Below, piece after piece: positions 49,513-60,960 of a stretch of 64,000 nt of DNA. A model generated the notes under the pieces. The model was not told the origin of the DNA and did no database searches. It saw only the letters and a list, made by a program, of their open reading frames with translations. Every line of letters starts with the position of its first letter. Position 1 is the first letter of the stretch. This DNA comes from Voacanga thouarsii (Eukaryota > Streptophyta > Magnoliopsida > Gentianales > Apocynaceae). The position numbers and the translations under genes are program-made. The stretch lies in the NCBI GenBank assembly GCA_026120185.1, contig JANUWF010002061.1:3162001-3226000 (forward strand). Reading direction: 5' to 3'.

Positions 49513-51687
49513 TCTTTTGTTTTGAAAAGGTCATTGTGCTGGAAACTTGGGGTATTCGTATTTGGGCGGGCTGGAAAAATAGGACATTTGAAACTTGGTG
49601 GCCAATTTGTAAATGGACTTATTTCGAAAGGGGACTAAGTGAAGATTCTGTATTACTTGGGCAGCATAAACCCAGTTATGTTTTGGTTTCAAACATTGAA
49701 GAATTCAACTTTTGACCTTAATATTGTGGAAATTTTGCATTGACCCGAAAATAGTGAAAATGTTTTCAAATGAGTCCGTGTAATAATTCTTGCGAAGATA
49801 GTCTTCCATTTTGAAGTAATTGCAAAGTTACCTCAAAACTCGATATTTGCACTTTTTTGCACCTGAAACTGAAAGCACAACATATGGCTATGAAATAGGG
49901 GCTATTATAGGATTCCAAAATATTTTCCAGGTAAGTTTGACTTGGTTTTTGAACTCCTTTGCTTATAAGCTCTTGTCACATTTATGGGAAATAAAAATTA
50001 TTGCTTCCCTGCATAAAAGCAATGAACAAATTATTGTTTATTGGATATCTTTTTATTTTTTATTATTTTAAAATTAAACTATACACTTCTTTAAATCTCA
50101 AAAATTGAAATATCTTTCTCTTTAACCATTAGATGAATATTTTGATTGCAGAGTCGAAAATGTTATTTAATTAACAATGAAATTGTTTCCTTTAAGAACA
50201 TGTGAATTAAAAAACATTAATTTTCTATATTTTTCAATATTGAATAAAAAACTAAATGTAAAGTGTAAATTTTATGTTTTCTTCCCAAAATGAGTATGTT
50301 TATGTCTACAATAATACTTTATAGTTTACGTTATTATTTTATGCCATTATTACACTGTTAGTTATTGTAATTGGTTGTAGATAATTTTCTTAATATTTAT
50401 TGCCAATCAATTAACTTTTACCACAAAGATAACAAAATAGATTCATAAAAGTGTTGGTAAATTACTCTAATATTCTAATAATCTCAATAACTTTCCGTTA
50501 TATTGATTAATAAAAATCCACCAAATATAGGTATAGAAATGAATGAGAACAAAATTATATCTTTCAAAAACAAAATTACTATGTTGGCCATAAATATTTA
50601 ATACTTTCATATATATATATATATATATATCCACAAGTTTTAAAAAACAATAAATAAAAATTTTAATTTTCAATTCAGCCAATTTCCAAATAACCAAAAC
50701 CAATCTGTAGTATTAGAAATTTTGAAAATTAAACTCAACCGAATTAGTTCATAAACATTAAATTGGACATCAAAATTTAATATAGTTATAAGTTAAAAGT
50801 TAAACTAAACAATGGACACAAATATACTTGGATTGACTTCTTATACATTTATTTATGGAAATTATGTTGATTTTTAATTACTTTTGTTTAAATATGGGCC
50901 CAATGACTTTTTTTTTTTTTTTAGAATATATAGCTTTTAGAAAAACAAATCAATAACTTTAAGTTTTGTAGTTTGTTTACTTTGAAGTTAACCATTGATC
51001 AAAGTATCACCCCTATTGTGTATATATATTGGGAGAAAATTACAAAAAAATTATTATCAACAAAATTTTTGTTTGTAATTTTTAATCGAATTGCTAATTG
51101 AAAATTTTAATTGGTAATTACTAACCAAAATTATGCAATTTAATCTTTTATTCCATAATTAATTATCAACCTTTTTGGTAATTTCTCAACTAAATTTTGA
51201 TTAGTAATTATCAATGAATTCGAAAAAAAATTAATTGATAACAATTATCAATTGAGGTTTTATCAAATAATCAAAATCAATTGATGAATCATGATTACTA
51301 ACCAATTTAGTTATTAGCTTTTGTCTAGTATGTAGTATATATACAGATATATACACGTACATATATATACATATATACACACACCTTATTTTAGTTATTC
51401 TTTACCTCATTACATTCTCTATTTTGGTATCTCTTTAGAGAAAAATGGAAAAAAATAAAAATTATTATACATAAATTTACTAGATAGAATATTAATTAAT
51501 TAAATGCACTAAGTTTTGGTAGAATCTTCAATAAAATAAAATTAGGTATCAAAGAACGATATGATGCATCTTAATATTTTTATTTACTCTAAATCCTAAA
51601 CCTTAAACTCAAAATAAGAGAGATATATTTAATATATCATTTGACCCAGATCATACAAAATCCATCATATTATAAAAGTATATTGAG

Positions 51688-52005
51688 AAATTAGTTTATT
51701 TGGTCTTTAAATTTTGACACTTTTAATATGTTAGTCTGTAATAATTTTTTATGTCGTTATGATCCTTAATGAAATTATAATCTGTCAATTACTCATTGCA
51801 TGTAATTAACTAATATGCCTATTTTCACTTAAAAAAATAACATGTGTAATGAAAGTGATTTTTTTTTTTTGGCCGAAATTTATACCTAAAAAGAAAGTTA
51901 ACGATTACTTGTTATAATTTCATTAAAAACCATAACAGTAAAACAAAATTATTAAGGATTAAAATATTATAAGTTTCAAAGTTTAAAAATCAAATATACT
52001 AATTT
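51688..52005. repeat. Foldback (MITE-like) element 1
   Basis: About 318 bp whose two halves are inverted copies: AAATTAGTTTATTTGGTCTT at the left and the reverse complement of a similar string at the right (...CAAATATACTAATTT). Arms of about 100 bp with moderate identity. No target duplication recognised. Confidence 0.55.
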
Positions 52006-52091
52006 ATCAAGTGTCTTCTTAAAAATTTAAAATTAATCCAAATCTATAAGAAAGAGAAAGAATACAAAATAATAATTAATTATGAAAAAAT

Positions 52092-52330
52092 AGTTGATTT
52101 AATCCCTTAACTTTTATATTTTAGAGGTTTAGATCATTTTTTTTTTCAACGTTTAGGTCCTCTAACTATTATTCTGTACTATTTTAGTCTTTTTTTTAGG
52201 GTTACGTTGGTCAAACTGTCATCTGATTAACAGAACCCTAATAAAATAACCAAAACAGCATATAAATAATAATTATGGAATTTAACAAGTTGAAAGAAAA
52301 AGGAAAAAGGACCAAAGTCGTTAAAAATAA
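52092..52330. repeat. Foldback (MITE-like) element 2
   Basis: Central AGGGTTACGTTGGTCAAACT and AGAACCCT are inverted around TCATCTGATTAAC, and the flanks (GTACTATTTTAGTC versus the complement of ACCAAAACAGCAT) also pair. Same family as 53236-53480. Confidence 0.5.
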
Positions 52331-52518
52331 AAATTAAATGAGTAAATCTTTTTTTAAATAATAAAATAATTAAAAAATCTGCATTCAAATTTCGAACGAT
52401 TTTGAATGAATTTAAAATGAATTCTTGAAATTTTATTTTTAAACATAATAAAGTAAAAAGTATCCATTGCAAATTATCTAAAATATAATTAAAATTTGGA
52501 ACAAATTCGAAATAAATT

Positions 52519-52553
<35 letters not shown>

Positions 52554-53235
52554 TTTAATAAAAATTACAAATAAATTAATTAAAACACCGTTCCAAACTC
52601 TATCCCAATTTTGGGATGGATTTGACATGCAAAATTCTTATAGAGAGATCCATTCCAAGACAGTTAGTTAATGAAAAATTAATAAATGAATTATTCCTAA
52701 CTTTGAGAGGAATTGTGGATAGATTTTGTAAGAAAATTTATTATTTAACAAAAAATTAAAAGAAAAAATTAATAAAATGATCTAATGCAAATCTATCTCA
52801 ATTTTACGATAAATTTTGAAACATAATCTTTAAAAAAATTATTATTTAACGAACAATAAAAAAAACTAATAAATTAATCAAAAAATACTTTCTAAATTTA
52901 ATTAATTTATGTCGTTAATGTACTAATTTTGCTTTTAATTGATCCAATAGAACGGTTAGAATAATTATTTTATTAACATTTTTTCTTTTTTTAGTTTTTA
53001 GTATGTTACAATTAAATGAATAGATATATTATTAATTTGATATTTGATATATTTATAATTAAGCAAAAGTCACAATGTAATATTATTTAAATATTTTGAT
53101 AAAATGACAAATTATATCCAATGTGATTAAAATTTAATATATTTATTTTTTTAACTTTTATAGAAAAATCTAATAATTATATTATTAATTTGTGAAACTT
53201 ATATATACTTTATAAGTATGCTTATAAATTTAACA

Positions 53236-53480
53236 GAACTCAATCTTTTAACTTTTATTTTTGATAATTTTGGTCTCTTTTCTTTTTTCTTTTTTTAAAC
53301 TTAATAGATTCTCTAACTAATATTTTTGTGCCGTTTTGATTATTTTATTAGGGTTCTGTTAGTCAAATAACAGTTTGACTAACGAATTCCTAAAAATATT
53401 AGTAAAATTACACAAAAATTATAATTAAGGGATGTTTAAATTTTTTTAAAAAAAATTAAACATCTAAAATATAAAAATTC
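53236..53480. repeat. Foldback (MITE-like) element 3
   Basis: Shares with element 2 the core TTTTATTAGGGTTCTGTTAG followed by a TCAAATAACAGTTTGACTAA hairpin. The outer parts AACTTTTATTTTTGATAATT and the reversed right flank pair weakly. Confidence 0.5.
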
Positions 53481-53818
53481 TGAATCAGCTAAGTTTTCAT
53501 TAATTAGCATATGAGAGGGGAGTTTGGGAAGAGAGGGTAGGAGAAGACAGGGCAAAAATTCGTCAAGATCGCTTGTGACTGAGCTTCTTGCATCAAATGG
53601 AGGAAGCAGGTCTTTCTAGGCCCCATCTTCCCCCTTTTATTCTGTAAGATTATATATATATTTTTTAATACGAGTATAATTTTTAAATTTATAAACAATT
53701 TACAAACTTAAATATTAATACTATAATATGTTTAAATAAAATTGTCAAGATTTTTTATAAATAAAAAAAATTATATTAAAAAGTTTAAAGTAATATATTG
53801 TTTAAAAAAATTTCCATC

Positions 53819-54185
53819 TGTTATAAAATTAAGGTAGTGTTAGAATAAAATCTACACACTACACACTAAGAAAATTCTAACTATTCTTTGTACAAGAATT
53901 TCTCTTCAAACTTCTCTCTTTCTTTCTCTCACAATTCTTTCTCTAATCTTTCTTTCACTAATCTTTCTTTCACAAAATGATGGTGTATTACAAGCTTAGA
54001 GAATAGCTCTATTTATAGAGCTCTAATTAGTGGAATACATCATGGCATACATCATCTTCAACTAATCTCAATTAATGGTGTCTCCATTAAATGGTGGACA
54101 TCCATAAAAATCTTCTAATAATTCACATAAATCCATAATTAGTGGAGCCTCCACTAATTAATGGGGATTTCAATAATTCATAACA
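53819..54185 (-). repeat. Copia B 3' LTR
   Basis: 367 bp, TG...CA ends. Differs from the copia A LTR by an extra CACTAATCTTTCTTT-type duplication. Confidence 0.95.
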
Positions 54186-54196
54186 CTCCCCCTTGG
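54186..54196 (-). promoter_or_regulatory. Copia B polypurine tract
   Basis: Minus strand CCAAGGGGGAG directly before the 3' LTR. Confidence 0.75.
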
Positions 54197-54238
54197 ATGT
54201 CCATCCATACATAAAGAATATGCCTCGTTAAAACCTTA

Positions 54239-55852
54239 CTAGATAAAAACCCAGTGGGAAAAAAATCTAGTGAAGGAAAAAGCGTACACTATTCTATATG
54301 TCTGTTTATTACTCCACCGATGAGATGATTCCTTTAAATCTTTAAACCGACGCATACTGATTTTATATCTCAACTTCTCAAATGTTGCAGTCGGTAAAGT
54401 CTTCGTGAAAATATCTGCGAGGTTGTCACATGACCGAATTTGTAGCACATCAATTTCACATTTCTTCTGGAGTTCATGAGTAAAGAAGAATTTTGGTGGA
54501 ATATGTTTTATCCGATCTCCTTTAATATATCCTCCTCGTAATTGAGTTATGCAAGCTACATTGTCTTCATAAAGAGGAGTTGGAATATCTTTGATTGATG
54601 ATAATCCACAACTTTCTCGGATATAATGAATCGTGGATCTTAGCCATACACATTCTCGACTTGCTTCATGAATGGCTATAATTTCAGCATGATTTGAAGA
54701 AGTAGCTGCTATAGATTGTTTCGTAGAACGCCATGATATAGCAGTATTTCCACATGTAAATAGATAGCCCGTTTGAGAACGTGCTTTATGTGAATCAGAT
54801 AAATAACCAGCATGTGCATAACCTATCAATGTTGGACTGATTTTATTTAAATAAAATAATCCGAGATCAATTGTACCTTGGAGATATCGAAGGACTTGTT
54901 TAATTCCATTCCAATGTCGTCGTGTTGGTGAAGAACTAAATCTTGCTAATAAATTGACAGCAAAAGCAATATTATGTCTTGTATTATTAGCAAGATACAT
55001 CAATGCACCAATTGTACTGAGATATGGTACTTCAGGACCAAGGAGTTCTTCATCATTTTCTTGAGGTCGGAAAGGATCTTTATCCACATTTAATGATCGG
55101 ACGATCATTGGAATACTCATTGGATGTGCTTTGTCCATGTAAAATCTTTTTAGCACTTTTGCTGTATATGTTGATTGGTGAATAAATGTTCCATTCTCCA
55201 AATGTTCAATTTGTAAACCAAGGCAAAATTTAGTTTTACCAAAATCCTTGATTTCGAATTCTCTTTTTAAATAATCAATTGTTTATTGGAGCTCTTCAGG
55301 AGTTCCAATAAGATTAATATCATCAACATATATAGCTAATATCACAAATTTAGAACCAGATTTCTTAATAAAAACACATGGACATACCTGGTCATTTTTA
55401 AATCTCGCTTTCAATAAATATTCACTAAGACGTGTGAACCACATGCGCCCATATTGCTTCAGGCCATATAATGATTTCTGCAACTTGATGGAGTAATTTT
55501 CACGAGGATAATGTTTATATGCTTCGGGCATATGAAATCCTTCGAGGATTTTCATGTAAACATCATTTTCTAAATTTCCATACAAGTAAGCGATGACAAC
55601 ATCTAATAGGCGCATATCTATCTTTTCATGTCTTGCCAAATCGATAAGATATCGGAGTGTAATAGCATCAACAACAGGAGAATAAGTTTCATCATAGTCA
55701 ATACCTGGTCTTTGTGAAAAACATTGGGCTACTAATCGCGCTTTATGTCGAACGATTTCACTCTTTTCATTGCGCTTTCGCACAAATATCCATTTGTAGC
55801 CAACAGGTTTTACACCTTCTGGTGTTCGGACTGCAGGGTCCGAAGACTTCAC
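54239..55852 (-). pseudogene. Copia B reverse transcriptase and RNase H, one internal stop
   Basis: A single frame on the minus strand runs from 55852 to 54239, apart from one stop at about 55283 where copia A has a Glu codon. Motifs: VGYKWIFVRKRNEK, DVVIAYLYGNLENDVYMKIL, catalytic AIYVDDINLIG, then RNase H (GYAHAGYLSDSH, ADIFTKTLP). It is much less damaged than copia A pol. A +1 shift near 55845 separates it from the preceding linker (55850-56000). Confidence 0.88.
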
Positions 55853-56471
55853 GTTTTATCAGTGCATTTAACTCCGATTGAATCGCATCTTTCCATTGCA
55901 GCCAATCTTTTCTATACCGACATTCATCAACTGATATTGGTTCAGGATCATCACTATCCTGTATAACATCAAGAGATATTATATGCAAACATATGATCAA
56001 TAATTGTTTCTATCCGGTTCCAACTTCTACCGAAAGTAGTATAATTGATAGAAATTTCATTGTTACTTTCATCAACTTCTGGTTCTTTGTCATCAGTTCT
56101 CTCTTGGTCTTTCAATATGATCTTCTGGATCATTTAATCATCTTTTCTTTCGAGGATTTTTATCTTTAGAACCAAGAAGTCGGCCATGCTTCTGGCATAC
56201 TTTTGGCTCAACAGCTATATGTCAAAATTTTTGTTCTGCTGGAACTTTAATTAGAATAAGAGCATTTATAGCTGGCATATACGATTTTATTACTCTTCTG
56301 GAGTCAACAAAAGCGTCTGGCATTTGATTTGCAATACTTTGCAAATGAATTATCTTTTGAATGTCAAGTTCACACGCGCTTGTATGCGGATCAAGATAAT
56401 TTAATGATGTTGTTCAATCAAGATTTTCTTGTACTGTTTCTATTCTCCCCCTAATTTAGGGAATAATGATT
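55853..56471 (-). pseudogene. Copia B integrase-RT linker remnant
   Basis: Reverse-strand match to copia A 11850-12480 (e.g. DECRYRKDWLQWKDAIQSE, minus strand near 55925-55870), with frameshifts. Homology to copia A ends at about 56471, the left edge of the captured segment. Confidence 0.75.
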
Positions 56472-58115
56472 TCACAAGAGAATAAGAAAAGAAATATAAG
56501 AAAATGATGACAAGCAGGAAATGCCAAGAAAAATATCTCCTTTTTTTTTCACTCTTCCCGATACCGACTTTTCCTCTTCCTCTCTTATCTTTTCTTCTCC
56601 TTTGACCCTCTACCTACCATCTACCTCTTCTTCTTCCTCATACAGATATATATATATATATATATATGTATCGATATATATCTCAGTCATCAGTCATTAG
56701 TAAATATCAAAAACAAAAATCACAAAGCAGATATGGAGACTCGTAATTCATTTGAGACATGGTCAAATTTTGACTCGGTTTCTACTGCAGATTTTGATGT
56801 ATTTTCCTTTTCAAACCAACCGCTTCTGCCTAATTCGAACGCAGAAGATTTTGATATGTTTTCTTTTCCAAACCAACCGCTTCCTCCTAATTTCAGGTGA
56901 GATACCTTTGAGGGCTTCCATTTATTTTTAGTATGCTTAATAATGAAATTAAACTCTCTTTTGGTTTGTTTTTTATGTAAATCAGTGGAAGTTTTGAACA
57001 TACTGCTTTGGACTAAGTTGATCTGCCTCTACAAGAGACTACTTTTGATACTATTCCTCTTGATGCTATTCCTTTGAATGAGGATATACTTGTGCATGAT
57101 CCTTTCTACCCTCTAATGAATTTTAAACAAAGCCAGAATATGTTTCTAGGTTATTATACATTTAAACATGGATTTTGAATGGTATTACCTTTACTGATAT
57201 TATTTTCTTTTTCTAGGAGAAATAATGAGTGGTCTTGGCAACGAAGTCGGAGTAAGTACTCATGAAATGCATAATATCGAAATTCAAGATATTATTGCAG
57301 ACAAAATTCCTGGGGAGAAGAAGATGATTAAGAGGCAGAGAGAGAAGAAGGGCAATAACTCCCAAACACTATCAAGAGAAACAATTTCGCAGTACTTTTA
57401 CCTACCAATCAAGAGCGCAGCCAAAGAACTGAATATTGGCATAACCCGTCTCAAGAAAAGATGTAGGGAGTTAGGAATTCGTCGATGGCCTCACAGGAAA
57501 TTGGTGAGCTTGGAGACCATAATCAAGAATGTTCAGATTCTCTCTCATACATACTTATAATTTGCAAATATGAAACTATGAAAGATTTATAAGTAAATAA
57601 CCGATAATATTACTTCGATTTACAGGAGATGCAAAATAAAGAAGAAGGAGGACATATGACTGAGAAGAAGTTGAAAGAAGCCATTGCGATACTGGAATGT
57701 GAAAAATAGTTGGTGGAAGAAAGTCCTAATACGCAGTTAGATGATCAAACACAGAAATTGAGACAAGCATGCTTCAAGGCCAAATATAATAAAAAATTTA
57801 ATTATAATAAACTTAAGGAGATCATAAAATCTCAAGACTCATTTTGCAGTAATTTTACGGCTAATTCTGCTACTAGTCTCGATGCTGGCTCAAAGGGGAA
57901 AGAAAAGGAGGAGGATATCGAAAAAGAGGAGTTGAAGTCCATAATTACTAATTGTTTGTCTTCCTCTAATGTAAATATTGAAAAAGAACAATTACAAACC
58001 TTCATCTTACATTTGTCAGCTCAATTACAAAAGAGCAACTATAAGCATGTATCCTCAAGTTCATATGAACACTAGTGATATGAATAAAAGATGTGATGCT
58101 TATTATTAATAGAAA
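56472..58115 (+). other. Captured host segment inside copia B
   Basis: Both edges are defined by where alignment to copia A stops: the left one at about 56472 (after GGGAATAATGATT) and the right one at about 58115 (before the gag-like CTTTTTCCCTTAT). The segment starts about 260 bp upstream of the RKD start codon, with CT-rich and (TA)n sequence (56560-56670) that could be the gene's own leader or promoter. It ends about 40 bp after the RKD stop. No terminal repeats or target duplication were seen at its edges, which argues against an ordinary nested transposon. Confidence 0.8.
56733..58075 (+). pseudogene. RKD: RKD-type RWP-RK transcription factor gene, captured and damaged
   Basis: Exons 56733-56896, 56986-57149, 57217-57536 and 57626-58075 join in consistent phase (about 365 codons). 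An acidic N-terminal region (METRNSFETW; repeated SNQPLLPN/PNQPLPPN) leads to a complete RWP-RK domain in exon 3 (ISQYFYLPIKSAAKELNIG, then RWPHRKL), the DNA-binding helix and signature of RKD factors, which act in egg-cell identity and embryogenesis. Damage: in-frame TAA at 57014-57016, TAG at 57707-57709, and AT in place of the GT donor after exon 3 (57537). Introns 1 and 2 keep GT-AG. From ATG 57225 a 111-codon open frame holding the whole domain runs to 57560, so a domain-only peptide is possible. The gene is antisense to copia B, and its introns are retained. Confidence 0.85.
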
Positions 58116-58700
58116 TATCTTTTTCCCTTATTATCTTTTCTGTTCCACTTCAGGTGGCCAGTATTTCTCTGTGATAAAGGAAATATCGAGTGTGTCCATG
58201 ACCATAACCACGACCATCGCCACAACTACGACTATAACGATGAGCTTCTGCTGGAGCCAACAACATTCACTTCAGAGTCTTTGTTGAGCCAATTCATTTG
58301 GCTTCATGATTTCTCAATAATAACTCATGTTAAAGTTCGTCAATTTTGGATACCCTTTTTCTCGATATTATTATCGTAGGACATGAAAAGTGGAGAATGT
58401 CTTCTCCAATATAACTTCATCAATAACTTTTTCTCCGTAAAATTTTTAACTAAGATGTAATTTTATACATCACTGGAGTTCATGGTTTTACAATCTTGCA
58501 ACTTCGGTGCAATCATTCATACCGTACGATGGGTAGTACGACCATCTTCGAGTGGTCAAATCTTTCTTTTTATCCACATGACATATGGATCCCTTTTTTT
58601 TAGCATTTAGATGCATTTACGTATGACATATAAATTTTTTTTCGTAAATATCAAGGGTTACAAATTCGAATTTAGCGAGATCAATAAATACGTACCTATC
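58116..58700 (-). pseudogene. Copia B gag remnant
   Basis: Reverse-strand match to copia A gag in two pieces: the Arg/Gly/His-rich region (58140-58260) and a capsid part (58290-58560), plus the gag start near 58680 (KFEFVTLDI-like). A large deletion removed much of the first 100 codons. Frameshifts throughout. Confidence 0.75.
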
Positions 58701-58725
58701 TTCCGGCTTTAATAACGATGAGAGA

Positions 58726-58740
58726 CTCGTGCTAATAACG
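58726..58740 (-). promoter_or_regulatory. Copia B primer binding site
   Basis: Minus strand CGTTATTAGCACGAG next to the 5' LTR, as in copia A with one change. Confidence 0.55.
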
Positions 58741-59107
58741 TGTTATAAAATTAGGGTAGTGTTAGAATAAAATCTACACACTACACACTAAGAAAATTCT
58801 AACTATTCTTTGCACAAGAATTTCTCTTCAAACTTCTCTCTTTCTTTCTCTCACAATTCTTTCTCTAATCTTTCTTTCACTAATCTTTCTTTCACAAAAT
58901 GATGGTGTATTACAAGTTTAGAGAATAACTCTATTTATAGAGCTCTAATTAGTGGAATACATCATGGCATACATCATCTTTAACTAATCTCAATTAATGG
59001 TGTCTCAATTAAATGGTGGACATCCATAAAAATCTTCTAATAATTCACATAAATCCATAATTAGTGGAGCCTCCACTAATTAATGGAGATTCCAATAATT
59101 CATAACA
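58741..59107 (-). repeat. Copia B 5' LTR
   Basis: 367 bp, pairs with 53819-54185. The minus strand would drive the element and hence antisense RNA across the RKD copy. Confidence 0.95.
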
Positions 59108-59125
59108 CCATCAAAATTTTTGTTT

Positions 59126-59363
59126 TGTTATGAATATATTGTGAATGGAATTAGTAGAAGCTCTACTAATTATGAATTTTTATGGATGTTCACCGAGACA
59201 CTACTAATTAAGATTTGTGAAAGATAATGTATTCTACTAATTAAAAAATTGTGAGAGAAAAGAAAGAGAGAAGTTTGAAGAAATTTTTATGTAAAGAATA
59301 GTTAAAATTTTTTTAGTGTATAGTGTATAAATTTTATTTTAACATTATTTAAATTTTATAACA
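59126..59363 (+). repeat. Old solo LTR of the copia A/B family
   Basis: Degenerate 238 bp LTR on the + strand (TGTTATGAATATATTG ... TTTTATAACA) with internal deletions. Flanked by a perfect 5 bp duplication TGTTT (59121-59125, 59364-59368). Lies 13 bp past the copia B target duplication. Confidence 0.85.
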
Positions 59364-59589
59364 TGTTTTTGTTTTTTATAATTGAATTTTGTAACATCAA
59401 GCACTTTGAATGTTGAAAGTCTTTTCAATTCCTTTTTATTTTGAACAGTCAAAATAACCGTAATATTTTCAATTCTTTGTTCGTGTATAACGGGGTAATC
59501 TCTATTTTTTTTTAAATTTTTACACTTAAACTTTTGATTATCTTGGATAATATTATATTACATAAACATATGTATAAATCATCGAGTGT

Positions 59590-59705
59590 TCTTTACACAA
59601 TTTACCCTGTTTCTTTCCTCTGTTCACCCAAAATCTAGAGAATCCCCTGCTGAAACCAGTACCCCGCTGCAAAGTAGCTTTCAGTTCCGGACAGCTTCAT
59701 TACCA
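59590..59705 (+). other. Possible first (untranslated) exon of NMNAT-C
   Basis: A less AT-rich stretch with CT-rich upstream sequence ends at a good donor (CCA|GTAAGTTGC at 59706). Plant NMNAT genes often have a leader exon. No start codon in frame is evident. Inferred from position only. Confidence 0.35.
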
Positions 59706-60589
59706 GTAAGTTGCTATCTTTCTCTTTCGAATTTTCTTGAATTATAAGTAACAGGTGTGTAGTAATATGATAAGAGGGATGTTAGAGGAAGGATTCCATA
59801 GGAATAGTGAGTGATTTAAGGGGCTGAAAATACGTAGAAGTAAATAAAATGGACAATGAACAGATTTCATCCCCTTATGTACAAATTTTGAGTTATAGGT
59901 TTTAGATCCGTTTCATGTGTGGAATTAAGAGTTCTTGAAGTGAAAAGCTGAATCGATGTTGTTTTGGTGTGATTGTTTTGGTTATGCGAGGTAAAAAAAT
60001 GGAAGTAAAGTAGAGTTGTTGCAGATTATTACTAATTCGATCTTTTGCTTTTCGGCTTATTTTTAGTACTGGCATGCTCTGTTTCTGGCCAGTTCTTTAA
60101 GTGGCATTGATGGTATTGAAAGGGAATGATGTAGCAGGGAGTTGGATTGAGAGGGAATGTAGCAGACAGTTGGATTGTATTATATTCAAAAAAGAATTTA
60201 ATTTTTCTGCCAAGGTGAATTTTCAAACTAGGTTTTATTGAGAAGGGAAAAATGAGAGCAAGTGAAATTCAATTTCTCTCCCGGTTTATTATGTAGTTTA
60301 TCCTCCCCATTATTTTTTCTCATCACAGGAGCTCTTCCGTCTTGTTAGACGGACGGTGCCATAATATTGATTTAGGTTTTGGGGTCACCAATTTTATTGG
60401 TCTTTGTATGTGGACAACACAAACTTCTTGCACAAATGCCAATGTGGCAAGATTTATGTTTGACTTTGAGCTTGAGAATCATTTCTTTAGGTGAATGAAT
60501 ACTTTAGGAGGTTGCCATCTCTCTCTTCCAACCATTGTCCAAAAGGCTTCCTTTCTTCTGCACATTCCTAATTTTTGCAAAGCAAAAAG

Positions 60590-60960
60590 GCTTTCTAGTT
60601 TCAGGAGAGAAGCAGGGGTAGCCCGCCTGCTGGTCTGGTGGCTTTGTGAACTTAACTGTCAATTAGGATTTTTATTTATTTTTCTGTTGCTTCCTCCATA
60701 ACTGAACCCTCGATAGGTTGTATGTTTTATCGTTCCTTCTATATAACGAACGAAAAGAATTTGTTATTGCTAGGTAAAAATTATCATTTTTACTATTAAA
60801 TTTGTTCTTTGCTGCAAATATTCCCAGTGGATAGTAAGGTACAAGGGAACTTGAAATTTTGTCAGGCTTGTCCATCTTCATCTGAGTGAGCAACTGAGCA
60901 AGGAACTTGAAAAGTTGCCAAGCTTTGGCATTGAGGTGATAAGGAAATTCTATCTTTATG
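60590..60960 (+). repeat. NMNAT 5' non-coding block, copy 3 of 3
   Basis: Homologous to 14815-15120 and 42660-42990. Here it lies between the presumed leader exon and the first coding exon. Confidence 0.7.

Larger units (their letters stand above)
49513..53818. other. AT-rich gene-free stretch
   Basis: 4.3 kb of very AT-rich sequence between GMI1-C and copia B. I see no convincing exon. It holds (TA) or (AT) runs (50610-50630, 52524-52548), a TATATACA-rich stretch (51330-51382) and the foldback elements listed separately. Units A and B lack it. Confidence 0.6.
53819..59107 (-). mobile_element. Copia B, full-length copia element carrying a captured host RKD gene
   Basis: 5.3 kb minus-strand element with 367 bp LTRs at 53819-54185 and 58741-59107. 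Perfect target duplication CCATC (53814-53818, 59108-59112). Same family as copia A. Between gag and the integrase/RT linker it lacks the part matching copia A 10160-11850 (zinc knuckle, protease, integrase core); that place is taken by non-element DNA at about 56472-58115. LTRs differ at about eight positions by eye (near 2 percent), so the insertion is fairly young. It cannot move by itself but keeps LTRs, primer site and polypurine tract, the parts needed to be moved by a related element. Confidence 0.94.

Noticed and set aside
56733..58075. Annotating the RKD sequence as a normal functional gene
   Set aside because: Two in-frame stop codons and a lost splice donor break the full frame, and the locus lies inside a transposable element.
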